Below the pieces are notes generated by a model. That model did not search any database. It saw nothing but the letters and a program-made list of their open reading frames with translations, and was not told the DNA's origin. A DNA stretch of 40,690 nucleotides. It comes from an uncultured Oscillospiraceae bacterium. Lineage in GTDB: Bacteria > Bacillota > Clostridia > Oscillospirales > Acutalibacteraceae. Where the stretch lies: the NCBI GenBank assembly GCA_900540535.1, contig UQGM01000021.1, forward strand, positions 1 through 40,690. Reading direction: 5' to 3'. Shown here one piece after another: positions 1 through 8,592 of this stretch; position 1 is the first letter of the stretch, and each line of letters begins with the position of its first letter. The position numbers and the translations under genes were made by a program.

Positions 1-152
1 TGACGTCGGATATTCATATAATTTCTTCAAAAGGCAGTGCGGGAAAGATTACGGTAACAACCTCTGTCTGTGCTGCTGAAACCCTTATAGTTGGAGAAGT
101 GCCGTCTGTTTATGCAGGTATTGATTCGAGTGGCACAATTACTCAAAAATAA
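1..152 (+). CDS. C-terminal end of a YunB-like sporulation protein (partial)
   Basis: The frame beginning at base 3 is open to a TAA at 150-152 and encodes the last 49 residues of a protein whose start lies outside the window. The tail contains a beta-rich ITVTTSVCAAETLIVGEVP segment followed by a short end (GTITQK). From memory this matches the C-terminus of the YunB sporulation protein family, in which a T-S/V-x-A-E-T-x-I-V-G-x-V-P motif closes the protein; no alignment was possible. YunB is made in the mother cell during sporulation of Bacillus. The gene runs in the same direction as ligA, but ligA has its own promoter 30 bases downstream, so they are probably separate transcripts. Confidence 0.5.
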   Translation, partial: TSDIHIISSKGSAGKITVTTSVCAAETLIVGEVPSVYAGIDSSGTITQK

Positions 153-181
153 AATCATCTGTTTTGTCAGTCTTTAAAAGA

Positions 182-210
182 TTGCGAAACTCAGACGGTT
201 ATACTATAAT
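182..210 (+). promoter_or_regulatory. sigma-A promoter of ligA
   Basis: TTGCGA (182-187) and TATAAT (205-210) are separated by exactly 17 bases. Transcription would start near 217, giving a leader of about 48 bases before ligA. Confidence 0.7.
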
Positions 211-264
211 AAATAAAGTGATTTTTAATGAAGAGCCCTAATAAGCGGCTGAAAGAGGTAAAAA

Positions 265-2253
265 ATGTCAGAGGATATTAGAAAGAAAATATCGGAGCTT
301 ACCGATGTTATAAATTATCACAGCAACCGTTATTATAATATGGATGAACCGGAAATAGAGGATTATGAGTATGACAGGCTTATGCGTGAGCTTATCGCTT
401 TGGAAGAGCAGTATCCTATGTATGCCGATCCAAATTCTCCCACAAAAAGGGTTGGAGGAAAATCCAGCGAGATGTTTGCGCCTGTTGTTCATACAGTGCG
501 TATGGAGAGCTTGCAGGACGCTTTCAGCCACGAAGAGGTAGAGGACTTCGATAAAAGGGTACGTGATGTAAACAGCGGCGTAAAGTATGTTGTAGAGCCG
601 AAAATAGATGGACTTTCGGTGTCCCTTGAATATGAAAACGGAGTTTTCGTCCGTGGCTCCACCCGTGGAGACGGAAATACGGGAGAGGATATAACAGCCA
701 ATCTCAAAACCATAAAGTCCATACCCTTACGCCTTAAGGAAAACCTTGAATTTATCGAGGTCAGAGGCGAAGTGTATATGCCACGGAGCGTCTTTTTGGA
801 GCTTGTTGAAAAACAGGAGCTTAATGAAGAAAAGCCCTTTAAGAATCCACGAAATGCGGCAGCAGGCTCACTGAGACAGAAAAATCCAAAGATAACAGCT
901 GAGCGAAATCTGGCGATTTTTATTTTTAACATTCAGCAGATAAGAGACAAGGAACTTCATTCCCATAAGGAGTCCCTTGATTATCTTAAAACCCTCGGTT
1001 TTACAACTGTGCCATTTTATTATCAGTGTAATACAATAGATGAAGCACTCGAAAAAATAGAGGCTATCGGTAATAACCGAGGCGAACTGCCCTTTGATAT
1101 TGACGGAGCCGTTGTGAAGGTCGATGATTTTTCACAGCGTGAAGCTATGGGAAGCACGGCAAAGTTTCCCAAATGGGCTGTTGCCTATAAATATCCACCG
1201 GAGGAAAAGGAGACAAAGCTCCTTGATATTGAAATAAACGTCGGCAGAACGGGAGTGCTCACTCCCACAGGTGTCTTTGAGCCTGTAACTCTTGCGGGAA
1301 CAAGCGTAAGCCGTGCGACTCTCCATAATCAGGACTTTATTTCTGAAAAAGATATCCGAATAGGCGATACGGTTATAATCAGAAAAGCAGGAGATATAAT
1401 TCCCGAAGTGCTTTCAGTAAAGGCGCACGGAAAGGATGCTGTGCCTTATGAGATGCCGGAAATCTGTCCTTCCTGCGGAGCAAAGGTATTCAGAGAAGAG
1501 GGCGAAGCGGCGATAAGATGCACAAATCCCGAATGTCCCGCACAGCTTCTTAGAGTGCTTATTCATTTTTGTTCAAGAGATGCCATGGATATAGAGGGAC
1601 TTGGACCTGCTATACTTGGCCTCTTTGTTGAAAAGGGAATAATCAGAACTCCCAACGATATTTATTCCATAACAAAAGAAGAGATTTCGGAGCTTGAAGG
1701 CCTTGGTGAAAAATCGGCTGATAACATTTTAGGAGCCATTGAAAAATCAAAGAGCAACGATTTGTCAAAGCTGATTTTCGCCCTTGGAATACGCCATATA
1801 GGGCAGAAAGCAGGAAAGCTTCTTGCCGCAAAGTTCGGTGATATGGATGCACTTATGGCAGCTTCTGCCGAAGAGATAAGCTCAATTGACGGATTCGGAG
1901 AGATAATGGCTCAGAGCGTTTTCAATTTCTTCTCTCTCCCACAGAGCCGTGAGCTTATTGACTCCCTTAAAGAGAGCGGAGTCAATATGAAGTCCGAAAA
2001 TGTTCAGAAGGGAAATATCTTTGAGGGCAAAACCTTTGTCCTTACAGGAACGCTTCCGACTCTTAAAAGATCAGAAGCGGCAAAGATAATTGAATCCTTA
2101 GGCGGTAAGGCGTCATCCTCTGTTTCAAAGAAAACCGATTATGTTTTGGCAGGTGAGGATGCCGGAAGCAAGCTTAGAAAGGCAACTGAGCTTGGCATAA
2201 CCATAATAACCGAAGAAGAATTTCTCAAAATGACTGAAAGCGAAAATCAGTAA
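265..2253 (+). CDS. ligA: NAD-dependent DNA ligase LigA
   Basis: Seals nicks in DNA during replication and repair using NAD+ as adenylate donor. The 662-residue protein has the full bacterial LigA layout: an N-terminal Ia/adenylation region with the nucleotidyl-lysine motif KIDG (Lys113 the predicted AMP acceptor), an OB fold, a four-cysteine zinc finger near residues 403-426 (CPSCG...CTNPECPAQ), tandem helix-hairpin-helix repeats (GLGEKSADNI, DGFGEIMAQSV) and a C-terminal BRCT domain from about residue 590 (GKTFVLTGTL). Length is normal for the family. The ATG at 265 follows an AGAGGT ribosome site. The gene stands alone between its own promoter and a strong terminator. Confidence 0.97.
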   Translation: MSEDIRKKISELTDVINYHSNRYYNMDEPEIEDYEYDRLMRELIALEEQYPMYADPNSPTKRVGGKSSEMFAPVVHTVRMESLQDAFSHEEVEDFDKRVRDVNSGVKYVVEPKIDGLSVSLEYENGVFVRGSTRGDGNTGEDITANLKTIKSIPLRLKENLEFIEVRGEVYMPRSVFLELVEKQELNEEKPFKNPRNAAAGSLRQKNPKITAERNLAIFIFNIQQIRDKELHSHKESLDYLKTLGFTTVPFYYQCNTIDEALEKIEAIGNNRGELPFDIDGAVVKVDDFSQREAMGSTAKFPKWAVAYKYPPEEKETKLLDIEINVGRTGVLTPTGVFEPVTLAGTSVSRATLHNQDFISEKDIRIGDTVIIRKAGDIIPEVLSVKAHGKDAVPYEMPEICPSCGAKVFREEGEAAIRCTNPECPAQLLRVLIHFCSRDAMDIEGLGPAILGLFVEKGIIRTPNDIYSITKEEISELEGLGEKSADNILGAIEKSKSNDLSKLIFALGIRHIGQKAGKLLAAKFGDMDALMAASAEEISSIDGFGEIMAQSVFNFFSLPQSRELIDSLKESGVNMKSENVQKGNIFEGKTFVLTGTLPTLKRSEAAKIIESLGGKASSSVSKKTDYVLAGEDAGSKLRKATELGITIITEEEFLKMTESENQ

Positions 2254-2265
2254 ATATAAAAGAAA

Positions 2266-2298
2266 ATGCCGCATCTAAAAGATGCGGCATAATTTTTT
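2266..2298. terminator. bidirectional intrinsic terminator between ligA and prs
   Basis: A perfect 10-bp stem, ATGCCGCATC (2266-2275) with GATGCGGCAT (2281-2290), has a five-base loop and is followed by AATTTTTT on the plus strand. On the minus strand the A-run before the stem becomes a U-run, so the same hairpin can end convergent prs transcription. Confidence 0.9.
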
Positions 2299-2316
2299 GA
2301 GTCTGTATGTTTAAAT

Positions 2317-3513
2317 TTAAGCAAGAATCTCGTGCTTAAGTTCATAACCTTTTCTGTCAAGGAACTTGTAAATTCTGTCAGCGGGGTTAAGAAGTGAGCT
2401 TACGGACATATCGTGGTTAAGTGTGTCGATGATGTAAGCGATATACTTTGACATATCAACTTCAACATACCAGTCTCTTGAAAGAAGCTCAGGTGTTCTG
2501 TAAACAAGGTTTGTAGTAAATACCTTGTCAATAAGACCTTCTTCATAAGCCTTATCAAATGAAGCAAGACCTTCGCAGAAAAGACCGAAGCAGGAGCAGA
2601 CAAAAATTCTTCTTGCCTTGAGTTCTTTAAGCTTCTTAGCAACTTCAATCATTGATTCGCCTGAGGAAATCATATCGTCAACAACGATGATGTCTTTTCC
2701 CTCAACGTTTGTGCCGAGGAACTCATGAGCTACGATGGGGTTTCTGCCGTTTACAACTCTTGAATAGTCACGGCGCTTGTAGAACATACCGAGGTCAATA
2801 CCAAGAACAGTTGAATAATAGATACATCTGCCCATACCGCCTTCGTCGGGGGAAACAACCATAAGGTTATCCTTGTCAATTTTGAAATCTTCAACGTTGT
2901 TGACAAGACCTTTAATCATCTGATAAACAGGCTGAACATTTTCAAAGCCTTTAAGGGGGATTGCATTCTGGACTCTGGGATCGTGAGCGTCGAAAGTGAT
3001 AATGTTGTCAACGCCCATCATGTTGCAAAGCTCCTGAAGAGCGAGTGCGCAGTCGAGAGACTCTCTTGCGGAACGCTTATGCTGTCTGCCTTCATAAAGC
3101 ATGGGCATGATAACAGTGATTCTGTGAGCCTTACCGCCGATAGCAGCAATAACTCTCTTAAGGTTAGCAAAGTGAGCATCAGGGCTTACAGGAACTTCCT
3201 GACCATACATTTTATAGGTGCAGCCATAGTTGAAGACATCAACAACGATGTAAATATCAAAACCTCTTACAGACTGATTGATAACAGCCTTAGCCTCACC
3301 TGTACCGAATCTGGGAAAAGAAGCGTTGATGAGATAGGAATCACGCTCATAACCTGCGAAAGCGATATTCTCCTTGTGCTCGCTCTCTCTCTTTGAGCGC
3401 CAGTCGACGATGTACTTGTCAATTTTTGCCGCAAGTTCTTCGCATCCCGGAACCGCAATAATACCGAGGCGACCGTAGGGAATGGTCTGGAAATCATTTG
3501 TAATGTCCGGCAT
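2317..3513 (-). CDS. prs: Ribose-phosphate pyrophosphokinase (PRPP synthetase), long clostridial form
   Basis: Makes 5-phosphoribosyl-1-pyrophosphate from ribose-5-phosphate and ATP, feeding nucleotide, histidine and tryptophan synthesis. The 398-residue protein carries the diagnostic PRPP-binding loop VVDDMISSGESM near residues 279-290, an SPDEGGMGR segment and a DAHDPRVQ segment equivalent to the catalytic DLH region. The flexible-loop sequence is MPMLYEGRQHKRS instead of the usual PYARQDRK, and the chain is about 80 residues longer than the classical 315-residue enzyme. These differences suggest a divergent clostridial subfamily, whose regulation may not follow the Bacillus enzyme. The ATG at 3513 has an AGGAGG ribosome site nine bases upstream. 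Confidence 0.9.
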   Translation of the reverse strand: MPDITNDFQTIPYGRLGIIAVPGCEELAAKIDKYIVDWRSKRESEHKENIAFAGYERDSYLINASFPRFGTGEAKAVINQSVRGFDIYIVVDVFNYGCTYKMYGQEVPVSPDAHFANLKRVIAAIGGKAHRITVIMPMLYEGRQHKRSARESLDCALALQELCNMMGVDNIITFDAHDPRVQNAIPLKGFENVQPVYQMIKGLVNNVEDFKIDKDNLMVVSPDEGGMGRCIYYSTVLGIDLGMFYKRRDYSRVVNGRNPIVAHEFLGTNVEGKDIIVVDDMISSGESMIEVAKKLKELKARRIFVCSCFGLFCEGLASFDKAYEEGLIDKVFTTNLVYRTPELLSRDWYVEVDMSKYIAYIIDTLNHDMSVSSLLNPADRIYKFLDRKGYELKHEILA

Positions 3514-3782
3514 AATAACAAATCCTCCTAAACGAATTATACTTCACATATATTTTACAATATTTTTGCTTTCATTTAAATAGTAAAAACAGATTATCTG
3601 GTTAGAATTAGCTGTAAGAATAAAGGCGCCTTTTGTAACTTTTGCTTAAAATTCGGCATAAAGGGACATGATAATAGTTTTTTGGAATAATTGTGGTGAT
3701 ATTATTAAAAGCCGAAAAAATTCCGTATAATATTTTAAATGGGGCAGTTCAGACTGTAAAATTTTGCAGATTAATATTCCAC
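3514..3782. other. AT-rich divergent intergenic region
   Basis: This gap between prs (minus) and the DUF1858 gene (plus) must contain the prs promoter, but I could not pick a convincing -35/-10 pair on the minus strand. It contains a 12-bp loopless palindrome, AAAGGCGCCTTT, at 3622-3633. No ORF or RNA gene was recognised. Confidence 0.4.
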
Positions 3783-3811
3783 TTGAAAACATGGTTTTGA
3801 TGCAGTATAAT
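3783..3811 (+). promoter_or_regulatory. sigma-A promoter of the DUF1858 gene
   Basis: TTGAAA (3783-3788), a 17-base spacer and a perfect TATAAT (3806-3811). The gene starts 33 bases downstream, after AGGAGG at 3829-3834. Confidence 0.8.
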
Positions 3812-3843
3812 ACAGATAGAAAATTACTAGGAGGTATATAACT

Positions 3844-4044
3844 ATGCAGATAGATAAAACAACCACAATCGGTGATATACTTGATATGAACAGAGAAACA
3901 GCAACATTTTTCCTCAATATGGGAATGCATTGTCTCGGATGCCCTGCATCAAGGGGAGAGACAGTGGAGCAGGCCTGCATGGTGCACGGCGTTGATGCAG
4001 ATGAGCTTGTAAAGAACATCAACGAGTTTCTTGCGTCAAAATAA
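3844..4044 (+). CDS. DUF1858 / ScdA_N-type redox-disulfide protein
   Basis: A 66-residue cytoplasmic protein formed of a single DUF1858 domain. It opens with the typical TTTIGDILDMN helix start and carries the conserved C-x-x-C pair (Cys30 and Cys33 in GMHCLGCPASRGET) that gives the family its name, hybrid-cluster-protein-associated redox disulfide domain. Members are linked with nitrosative stress and iron-sulfur handling by genome context, but no biochemical role is firmly known. Here it is a one-gene transcript: consensus promoter, perfect AGGAGG and a strong terminator immediately after it. No hybrid cluster protein gene lies nearby. Confidence 0.85.
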   Translation: MQIDKTTTIGDILDMNRETATFFLNMGMHCLGCPASRGETVEQACMVHGVDADELVKNINEFLASK

Positions 4045-4057
4045 AAAGGGAAAGTGT

Positions 4058-4087
4058 GCCGCCCATTTTTGGGCGGCTGATTTTTTT
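4058..4087 (+). terminator. intrinsic terminator after the DUF1858 gene
   Basis: GCCGCCC (4058-4064) pairs with GGGCGGC (4071-4077) around a six-base loop; TGA and seven Ts (4081-4087) follow. The T-run touches the AGGTAGAG ribosome site of trmK, so any transcript reaching trmK from upstream has to pass this terminator. Confidence 0.85.
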
Positions 4088-4098
4088 AGGTAGAGTTT

Positions 4099-4791
4099 AT
4101 GAAAAACACATCAGTAACATTGCGGCCGAGGCTTAAAGTGGCGGCGGATTTTGTACGTAAGGGAAGCAGCGCTGCCGATATAGGAACGGATCACGGTTAT
4201 CTTGCGGCGTATCTTGTGACGGAGGGCATTTCACCCTTTGTAACTGCGGCGGATATCGGTGAGGGCCCCCTTAATAATGCCAGGGAAACACTCAGGGAAC
4301 TGGGAATAGAGAAAGAAGTAAAGCTTGTCCTTTCAGACGGACTTAAAAATATAGAGCCTTTTTCAGCTGAGGATATAGTGATTGCCGGCATGGGCGGAAC
4401 GCTCATAGCGGTAATTTTGTCCCGGTGCGACTGGATCAAAAATAAGGGAATTCGTCTTATTTTGCAGCCCATGAGCCACGCCGAGGACGTAAGGGAATAT
4501 CTTTATACAAACGGATTTTCTGTTATTGAAGAAAAGTGTGTCTGCGATACGGGCAGGGATTACTGTATAATCTGCGCCGAATATACGGGAGAGAATACTG
4601 AAAACATAGCGGGACTTAAATACATAGGCAAGCTTTTGGAATGTAAAAATGACGTTGCTCAGCGAATAATTTCCCGCACAAAGGGTCATCTTGAAAGAAG
4701 ACTGGAAGCTCTAAAAGAGGCAGGCAGAAATTTTGAAGAGCAGGCGGAGATAACCGAAAGTCTTGAATTTTTTTATGAAAAGAATCTGTAA
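4099..4791 (+). CDS. trmK: tRNA (adenine(22)-N1)-methyltransferase TrmK
   Basis: SAM-dependent methyltransferase predicted to methylate N1 of A22 in the tRNA D-loop. The 230-residue protein has the Rossmann motif I ADIGTDHGYLAAYL near residues 27-40, the acidic TAADIGEGPLNNA motif and the family-specific IAGMGGTLIAVIL and LQPMSHAEDVREYL segments. Length fits the family. It is followed by the Nif3-family gene after only 13 bases; trmK-Nif3 adjacency is common in Firmicutes and supports both calls. The start is ATG 4099 with AGGTAGAG immediately before it. The upstream terminator ends just 11 bases before this start, so expression depends on readthrough or on a promoter inside the previous gene. 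Confidence 0.92.
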   Translation: MKNTSVTLRPRLKVAADFVRKGSSAADIGTDHGYLAAYLVTEGISPFVTAADIGEGPLNNARETLRELGIEKEVKLVLSDGLKNIEPFSAEDIVIAGMGGTLIAVILSRCDWIKNKGIRLILQPMSHAEDVREYLYTNGFSVIEEKCVCDTGRDYCIICAEYTGENTENIAGLKYIGKLLECKNDVAQRIISRTKGHLERRLEALKEAGRNFEEQAEITESLEFFYEKNL

Positions 4792-4804
4792 AGGAGCGAA
4801 AACC

Positions 4805-5551
4805 ATGACGAAGATAAAAGAAGTTCTTGAATATTTAAATGAGCTTTATCCTCTTGACACAAAAGAGCCGTGGGACAACTGCGGACTTCTGGTAGGCGGA
4901 GAGGATAATATAGTTGAAAAAATCATGCTCACGCTGGATGTCACAAAAGAGGTTGTGGAGCAGGCGGAGGATGCAGGCGCCGACCTTATAGTGAGCCATC
5001 ACCCTGTGATTTTTCATCCTATCAAAGCCCTTAAAGCGGGTACGGCTGTTTTTAACCTTGCCTGTGCTGATATCGGAGTAATCTCAGTACACACTCCTCT
5101 TGACGGAGCAAACGGGGGAGTCAGCGAACAGCTTGCAAAGACAATAGGTCTTAAAAAGATTGCCCATAGTGAATTTTCACCGATGATTGTAACAGGTGAA
5201 ATTGCCGAAACAGACGTTAAAAAGTTTGCAAAGAAGCTTAAATCCGCTTTAGGCGGCAGCGTTCAGTATTCCGCTTTTGAAAGGGAAATCAAAACTGTGG
5301 CTGTGTGCTCCGGAGCAGGCGGCTCACTTCTTATGGAGCTTCCCGCAGGCTATGCGGACGCTTATGTAACAGGCGAAGCCGCACACCATAATTTTATCGA
5401 CTGCGAAGAGCAGGGAACGGCTCTTTTCGTCTGCGGACATTTTGAAACGGAGAACATTATTCTCGATGAGCTCGAAAAGGTTCTTTCTGAGAAATTCCCA
5501 GATATTGAAATAGAAAAGTCTCAGCAGAAAAATCCGAGACTTTCAATCTGA
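4805..5551 (+). CDS. Nif3-like dinuclear metal-centre protein (DUF34/YqfO family)
   Basis: A 248-residue member of the Nif3/DUF34 family, a ring-shaped metal-binding protein of uncertain substrate. Metal-ligand motifs are all visible: SHHPVIFHP, HTPLDGANGG, TGEAAHHNF and the C-terminal GHFETEN. The PII-like middle insertion found in longer Bacillus YqfO is absent, so this is the short form. An upstream in-frame ATG at 4763 would overlap trmK, but ATG 4805 has the AAAGGAG ribosome site (4792-4797 region) at correct spacing and begins the conserved MTKIKEVLEYLNELYP, so it is preferred. Function should be described only as metal-binding, probably hydrolase-like. Confidence 0.9.
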   Translation: MTKIKEVLEYLNELYPLDTKEPWDNCGLLVGGEDNIVEKIMLTLDVTKEVVEQAEDAGADLIVSHHPVIFHPIKALKAGTAVFNLACADIGVISVHTPLDGANGGVSEQLAKTIGLKKIAHSEFSPMIVTGEIAETDVKKFAKKLKSALGGSVQYSAFEREIKTVAVCSGAGGSLLMELPAGYADAYVTGEAAHHNFIDCEEQGTALFVCGHFETENIILDELEKVLSEKFPDIEIEKSQQKNPRLSI

Positions 5552-5575
5552 TAAAACCGAAAGGAAAAACAGTTA

Positions 5576-7333
5576 ATGGCACTTGACGGCATTTTCCTGC
5601 ACTATCTGTGCAGTGAAATAAACGAAAAAATGAAGGGAGCAAAGGTGGATAAAGTCTTTCAGCCCTCAAAGGAGGAGCTTGTTTTTCTCCTGAGAAGCAG
5701 AGAGGGAAATGCAAGACTTTATATTTCATCGAGGGCAAACAGTCCCAGAGTAAATTTCACTCAGAACGCTCCTGATAATCCGGCGAATCCTCCAATGCTC
5801 TGCATGCTTCTTAGAAAAAAGCTCTGCGGATGCACCTTTGAGGGAGTAAGCCAGTATGAAAACGACAGAGTTGCGTTTTTGAAGTTCACAGGTACTGATG
5901 AGCTTGGCGACCCGGCGGAGTATACACTGTGCGTTGAGATAATGGCAAAGCACAGCAATATAATACTTGTAGATAAAAAGGGAGTCATTATAGATTCCGT
6001 TAAACGTGTTGATTCCTCAAAATCCTCTTACCGAGTTGTGCTGCCGGGAGAAAAATATATTCTCCCACCGAAGCAGAATAAGCTGATGCTTAAAGGTGAA
6101 AACGTAAGTAAAATAATCACCCTTTTAAAGTCTTCCGATAAAATTCTTTCAAAATCTCTTCTTAATACAGTGCAGGGACTTTCTCCTCTTTCAGCCCGTG
6201 AAATCGCTTTCGAGGTGCTCGGAGACTGCGATGTTTCCTGCGCTATAATGAGCGGTGAAGAATGGCTTAGTCTTGAAGCATTGCTTCAAAATATGGCTGA
6301 GAAAATTGCAAGGGGAGAGAGCTGTCCGCAGGTGGTGTTCGGTGAGGACTCAAAGCCCCGTGATTTTTCCTTTATGCCCCTTAATCAGTATAAAGGAATG
6401 AAAATGAGGGAGTACGGCTCATGTTCGGAGCTTCTCGACTTTTTCTATACTGAAAAGGACAGAGCGGAGAGAATACATCAGCGTGCGCAGGATTTATTCA
6501 GGCTTCTGAGCAACACCATTGAAAGAGTCAGCCGCAGAATAAATATGCAGACAGCGGAGCTTAACGAAAGCGAGGACAGAGAAAAGCTGCGTATTTATGC
6601 GGAGCTTATAAGTGCGAATCAGTACAGACTCGGTAAGGGCGCACAGTTTTACGACGTTGAAAACTATTATGATGACAATAAGCCTGTAAGAATACCTTGC
6701 AGTCCCGCTCTTTCACCCATTCAGAATTCACAGAAATATTTCAAGGAATATAAAAAGGCCTTTGTGGCAGAGAAAAAGCTCACGGAGCTTATTGCCGAGG
6801 GTAAGCAGGAGCTTCAGTATGTCCAGTCGCTTATGGATATTTTAAGCAGATGTTCCGGTGAAGCTGACCTTTCCGCACTGCGTGAAGAGCTTATACAGGC
6901 TGGGTACATAAAGATGAGAAGTACCAGCGGAAGAAAGGCGAGAAAGGAAAAGCCCCTTGCACCAATGCGTTTTGTGACCGATACGGGAAAAACGGTTTTT
7001 GTCGGCAGAAACAACCTGCAAAACGATAAGCTTACCCTTAAAACGGCCGCAAAAAACGATATTTGGTTTCATCTTAAAAATGCCCCCGGTTCCCATGTTA
7101 TACTTGAAACAAAGGGAGAAGAGCCGGAGGATATAGACATTTTTCAGGCGGCTACACTTGCCTCGTGGTTCAGCAGTGCAAGGGAAAGCTCAAAAACGGA
7201 GATAGACTATACTCAGGTAAAAAATGTTAAAAAGCCATCAGGTTCAAAGCCGGGAATGGTTATATACGACCATTACAATACGATTATAGTTGACCCTGAT
7301 TTCGAAACGGTCAAAAAGCTTTCAAAGCAGTAA
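5576..7333 (+). CDS. rqcH: RqcH, NFACT-family ribosome quality-control factor
   Basis: Binds stalled 50S subunits carrying peptidyl-tRNA and recruits alanyl-tRNA to add C-terminal alanine tails (bacterial Rqc2/NEMF homologue; older annotation fibronectin-binding protein). The 585-residue protein has the NFACT-N domain at 1-200, including Asp97-Arg98 at the same positions as the tRNA-recruiting pair reported for Bacillus subtilis RqcH, then a coiled-coil middle (about 300-430) and a C-terminal NFACT-R/DUF814 domain with IWFHLKNAPGSHVIL and TEIDYTQVKNVKKP. ATG 5576 follows AAAGGA and lies 24 bases after the Nif3 gene, so trmK, Nif3 and rqcH probably form one operon. It is the last native gene before an insertion-sequence remnant. 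Confidence 0.93.
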   Translation: MALDGIFLHYLCSEINEKMKGAKVDKVFQPSKEELVFLLRSREGNARLYISSRANSPRVNFTQNAPDNPANPPMLCMLLRKKLCGCTFEGVSQYENDRVAFLKFTGTDELGDPAEYTLCVEIMAKHSNIILVDKKGVIIDSVKRVDSSKSSYRVVLPGEKYILPPKQNKLMLKGENVSKIITLLKSSDKILSKSLLNTVQGLSPLSAREIAFEVLGDCDVSCAIMSGEEWLSLEALLQNMAEKIARGESCPQVVFGEDSKPRDFSFMPLNQYKGMKMREYGSCSELLDFFYTEKDRAERIHQRAQDLFRLLSNTIERVSRRINMQTAELNESEDREKLRIYAELISANQYRLGKGAQFYDVENYYDDNKPVRIPCSPALSPIQNSQKYFKEYKKAFVAEKKLTELIAEGKQELQYVQSLMDILSRCSGEADLSALREELIQAGYIKMRSTSGRKARKEKPLAPMRFVTDTGKTVFVGRNNLQNDKLTLKTAAKNDIWFHLKNAPGSHVILETKGEEPEDIDIFQAATLASWFSSARESSKTEIDYTQVKNVKKPSGSKPGMVIYDHYNTIIVDPDFETVKKLSKQ

Positions 7334-7350
7334 ATACCCCAATTTAAAAG

Positions 7351-7408
7351 GCTCTGTGTCAATAGTTGGGGTAAAAGTTAAAACGGAAAATTTTGCAGCA
7401 GGTAGTTG
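7351..7408 (+). repeat. ISL3-type insertion-sequence end, copy 1
   Basis: Begins GCTCTGTGTCAATAGTTGG and continues through TTAAAACGGAAAAT to GCAGCAGG. It is nearly identical, in the same orientation, to 9570-9626, where the sequence is followed by the 3' end of an ISL3-type transposase. No transposase follows this copy. Its TTGGGGTA (7366-7373) can also pair with TACCCCAA (7335-7342) just after rqcH, possibly serving as a terminator. Confidence 0.75.
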
Positions 7409-7452
7409 CTTATTACACAAATTAGCAAATGTTAATGATAGCTAAAATCATC

Positions 7453-7481
7453 TTGATTTTTAATTATTATTCGTTTATAAT
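7453..7481 (+). promoter_or_regulatory. sigma-A promoter of the secreted-protein/thioredoxin cassette
   Basis: TTGATT (7453-7458), 17 bases, TATAAT (7476-7481). The first gene follows 100 bases downstream after AAGGAGG at 7567-7573. Confidence 0.75.
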
Positions 7482-7580
7482 GACTATGTAAAAATTTTGC
7501 GAGTATTTTCAAAGTGGTGATTCCAATGGGTTAAATGATATCTATTAATTTTTATTTCTTTAGCTTAAGGAGGACTGAAA

Positions 7581-8561
7581 ATGAAAAAAATTATTTACAT
7601 AGGTAAGAAAGTAGCTTGTTTATTATTAGTAATAACCGTATCGATTGTCACATTTCCTTATGTTTCTGCGGCTGGATATAAAAATATGCCTCAAACACCA
7701 GTTGTGTTAAATAGCGACGGTGATGTGAAAGTTTATCAAAGCACTGGTGCAGAGGGATATGTGTATGTACCTATCATTTTAGATCGTTTCATGGAAGAAA
7801 ATAATAAAGTAACCGTTAATTCAGCTTATGGTAGCTTTTCTGTTGTAGACATCGGTGAAAATAGTATTGGCTCCAGCTCCGAAGAAATGATTTTTACTAA
7901 ATCTGTAAAATTATCTGATTCTTCAATATGTCATACTTATCAACATAGTAAATCAGTTATTGCTACTTATAAAATCGATTTACCAACAGATTGCGAACTT
8001 TCTTATTATATAGATGCCGTTCAAGATGATGACTGCAACGATAATGCTCATGTAATTGCTAGCAATGCAAAAGGACAAGTTTTAGGAGGGTTTTATGCCC
8101 CTACTGTATCAGATGACAAGGGAAACATATATCAAGCTGAATTTTTAATTACAGATAATCAATTAGCCATTATTTCCAGTGTTCCCCGTAATGGAACATA
8201 TACAGCCACAATGGCGACTGCCGCACTTGACTATAATCATTTTTATTCAAAATCAGAGTGGAATACTAGATCTGACCCTAATGGATATAGCTTGCATTTA
8301 TCAGTTTACACTAAAGTTTTTGCCCAATGGGATTTCCACACTATTGCTTGGCAAGTCCTTGCTGATAGACACAGAAATGATGGCATCACTCTACAGGGTA
8401 TTTTTAGGCCGTATTTTATGGGAAATGAAGAAGGCTTGCATGACCAATGGTATTGTCATCTTATAACTATTGGTCACTTAAAGCAACCTTGGAATCTTGA
8501 ACCAGGACGCCCAAATGTAGGATTGGATAAAACTATATCTGCATTGTGCAATCCGGTATAA
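7581..8561 (+). CDS. Secreted cysteine-containing protein, possible DUF2599 C-terminal domain
   Basis: A 326-residue protein with a clear Sec signal peptide: basic MKKIIYIGKK, a hydrophobic core LLLVITVSIVTFP and a likely cleavage after YVSAA near residue 31. No transmembrane segment or cell-wall sorting signal follows, so it is probably released. The mature part holds at least five cysteines (SICHTY, DCELS, DDDCND, WYCHLI, ALCNPV). The last 70 residues, with DQWYCHLITIGHLKQPWNLEPGRP split around W and C residues, recall the DUF2599 family of secreted Gram-positive proteins; this is from memory and unverified. The middle is an unrecognised beta-rich region. Base and codon use are visibly more AT-rich than the neighbours, consistent with transfer. 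It is followed after 31 bases by a membrane thioredoxin-like gene. Confidence 0.6.
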   Translation: MKKIIYIGKKVACLLLVITVSIVTFPYVSAAGYKNMPQTPVVLNSDGDVKVYQSTGAEGYVYVPIILDRFMEENNKVTVNSAYGSFSVVDIGENSIGSSSEEMIFTKSVKLSDSSICHTYQHSKSVIATYKIDLPTDCELSYYIDAVQDDDCNDNAHVIASNAKGQVLGGFYAPTVSDDKGNIYQAEFLITDNQLAIISSVPRNGTYTATMATAALDYNHFYSKSEWNTRSDPNGYSLHLSVYTKVFAQWDFHTIAWQVLADRHRNDGITLQGIFRPYFMGNEEGLHDQWYCHLITIGHLKQPWNLEPGRPNVGLDKTISALCNPV

Positions 8562-8592
8562 TAATTGCTAAACATAGGTGGTGCTATTATAG

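Noticed and set aside
3622..3633. AAAGGCGCCTTT palindrome as a terminator or operator
   Set aside because: A 12-bp loopless palindrome cannot form a normal hairpin and has no T-run; no partner site is nearby.
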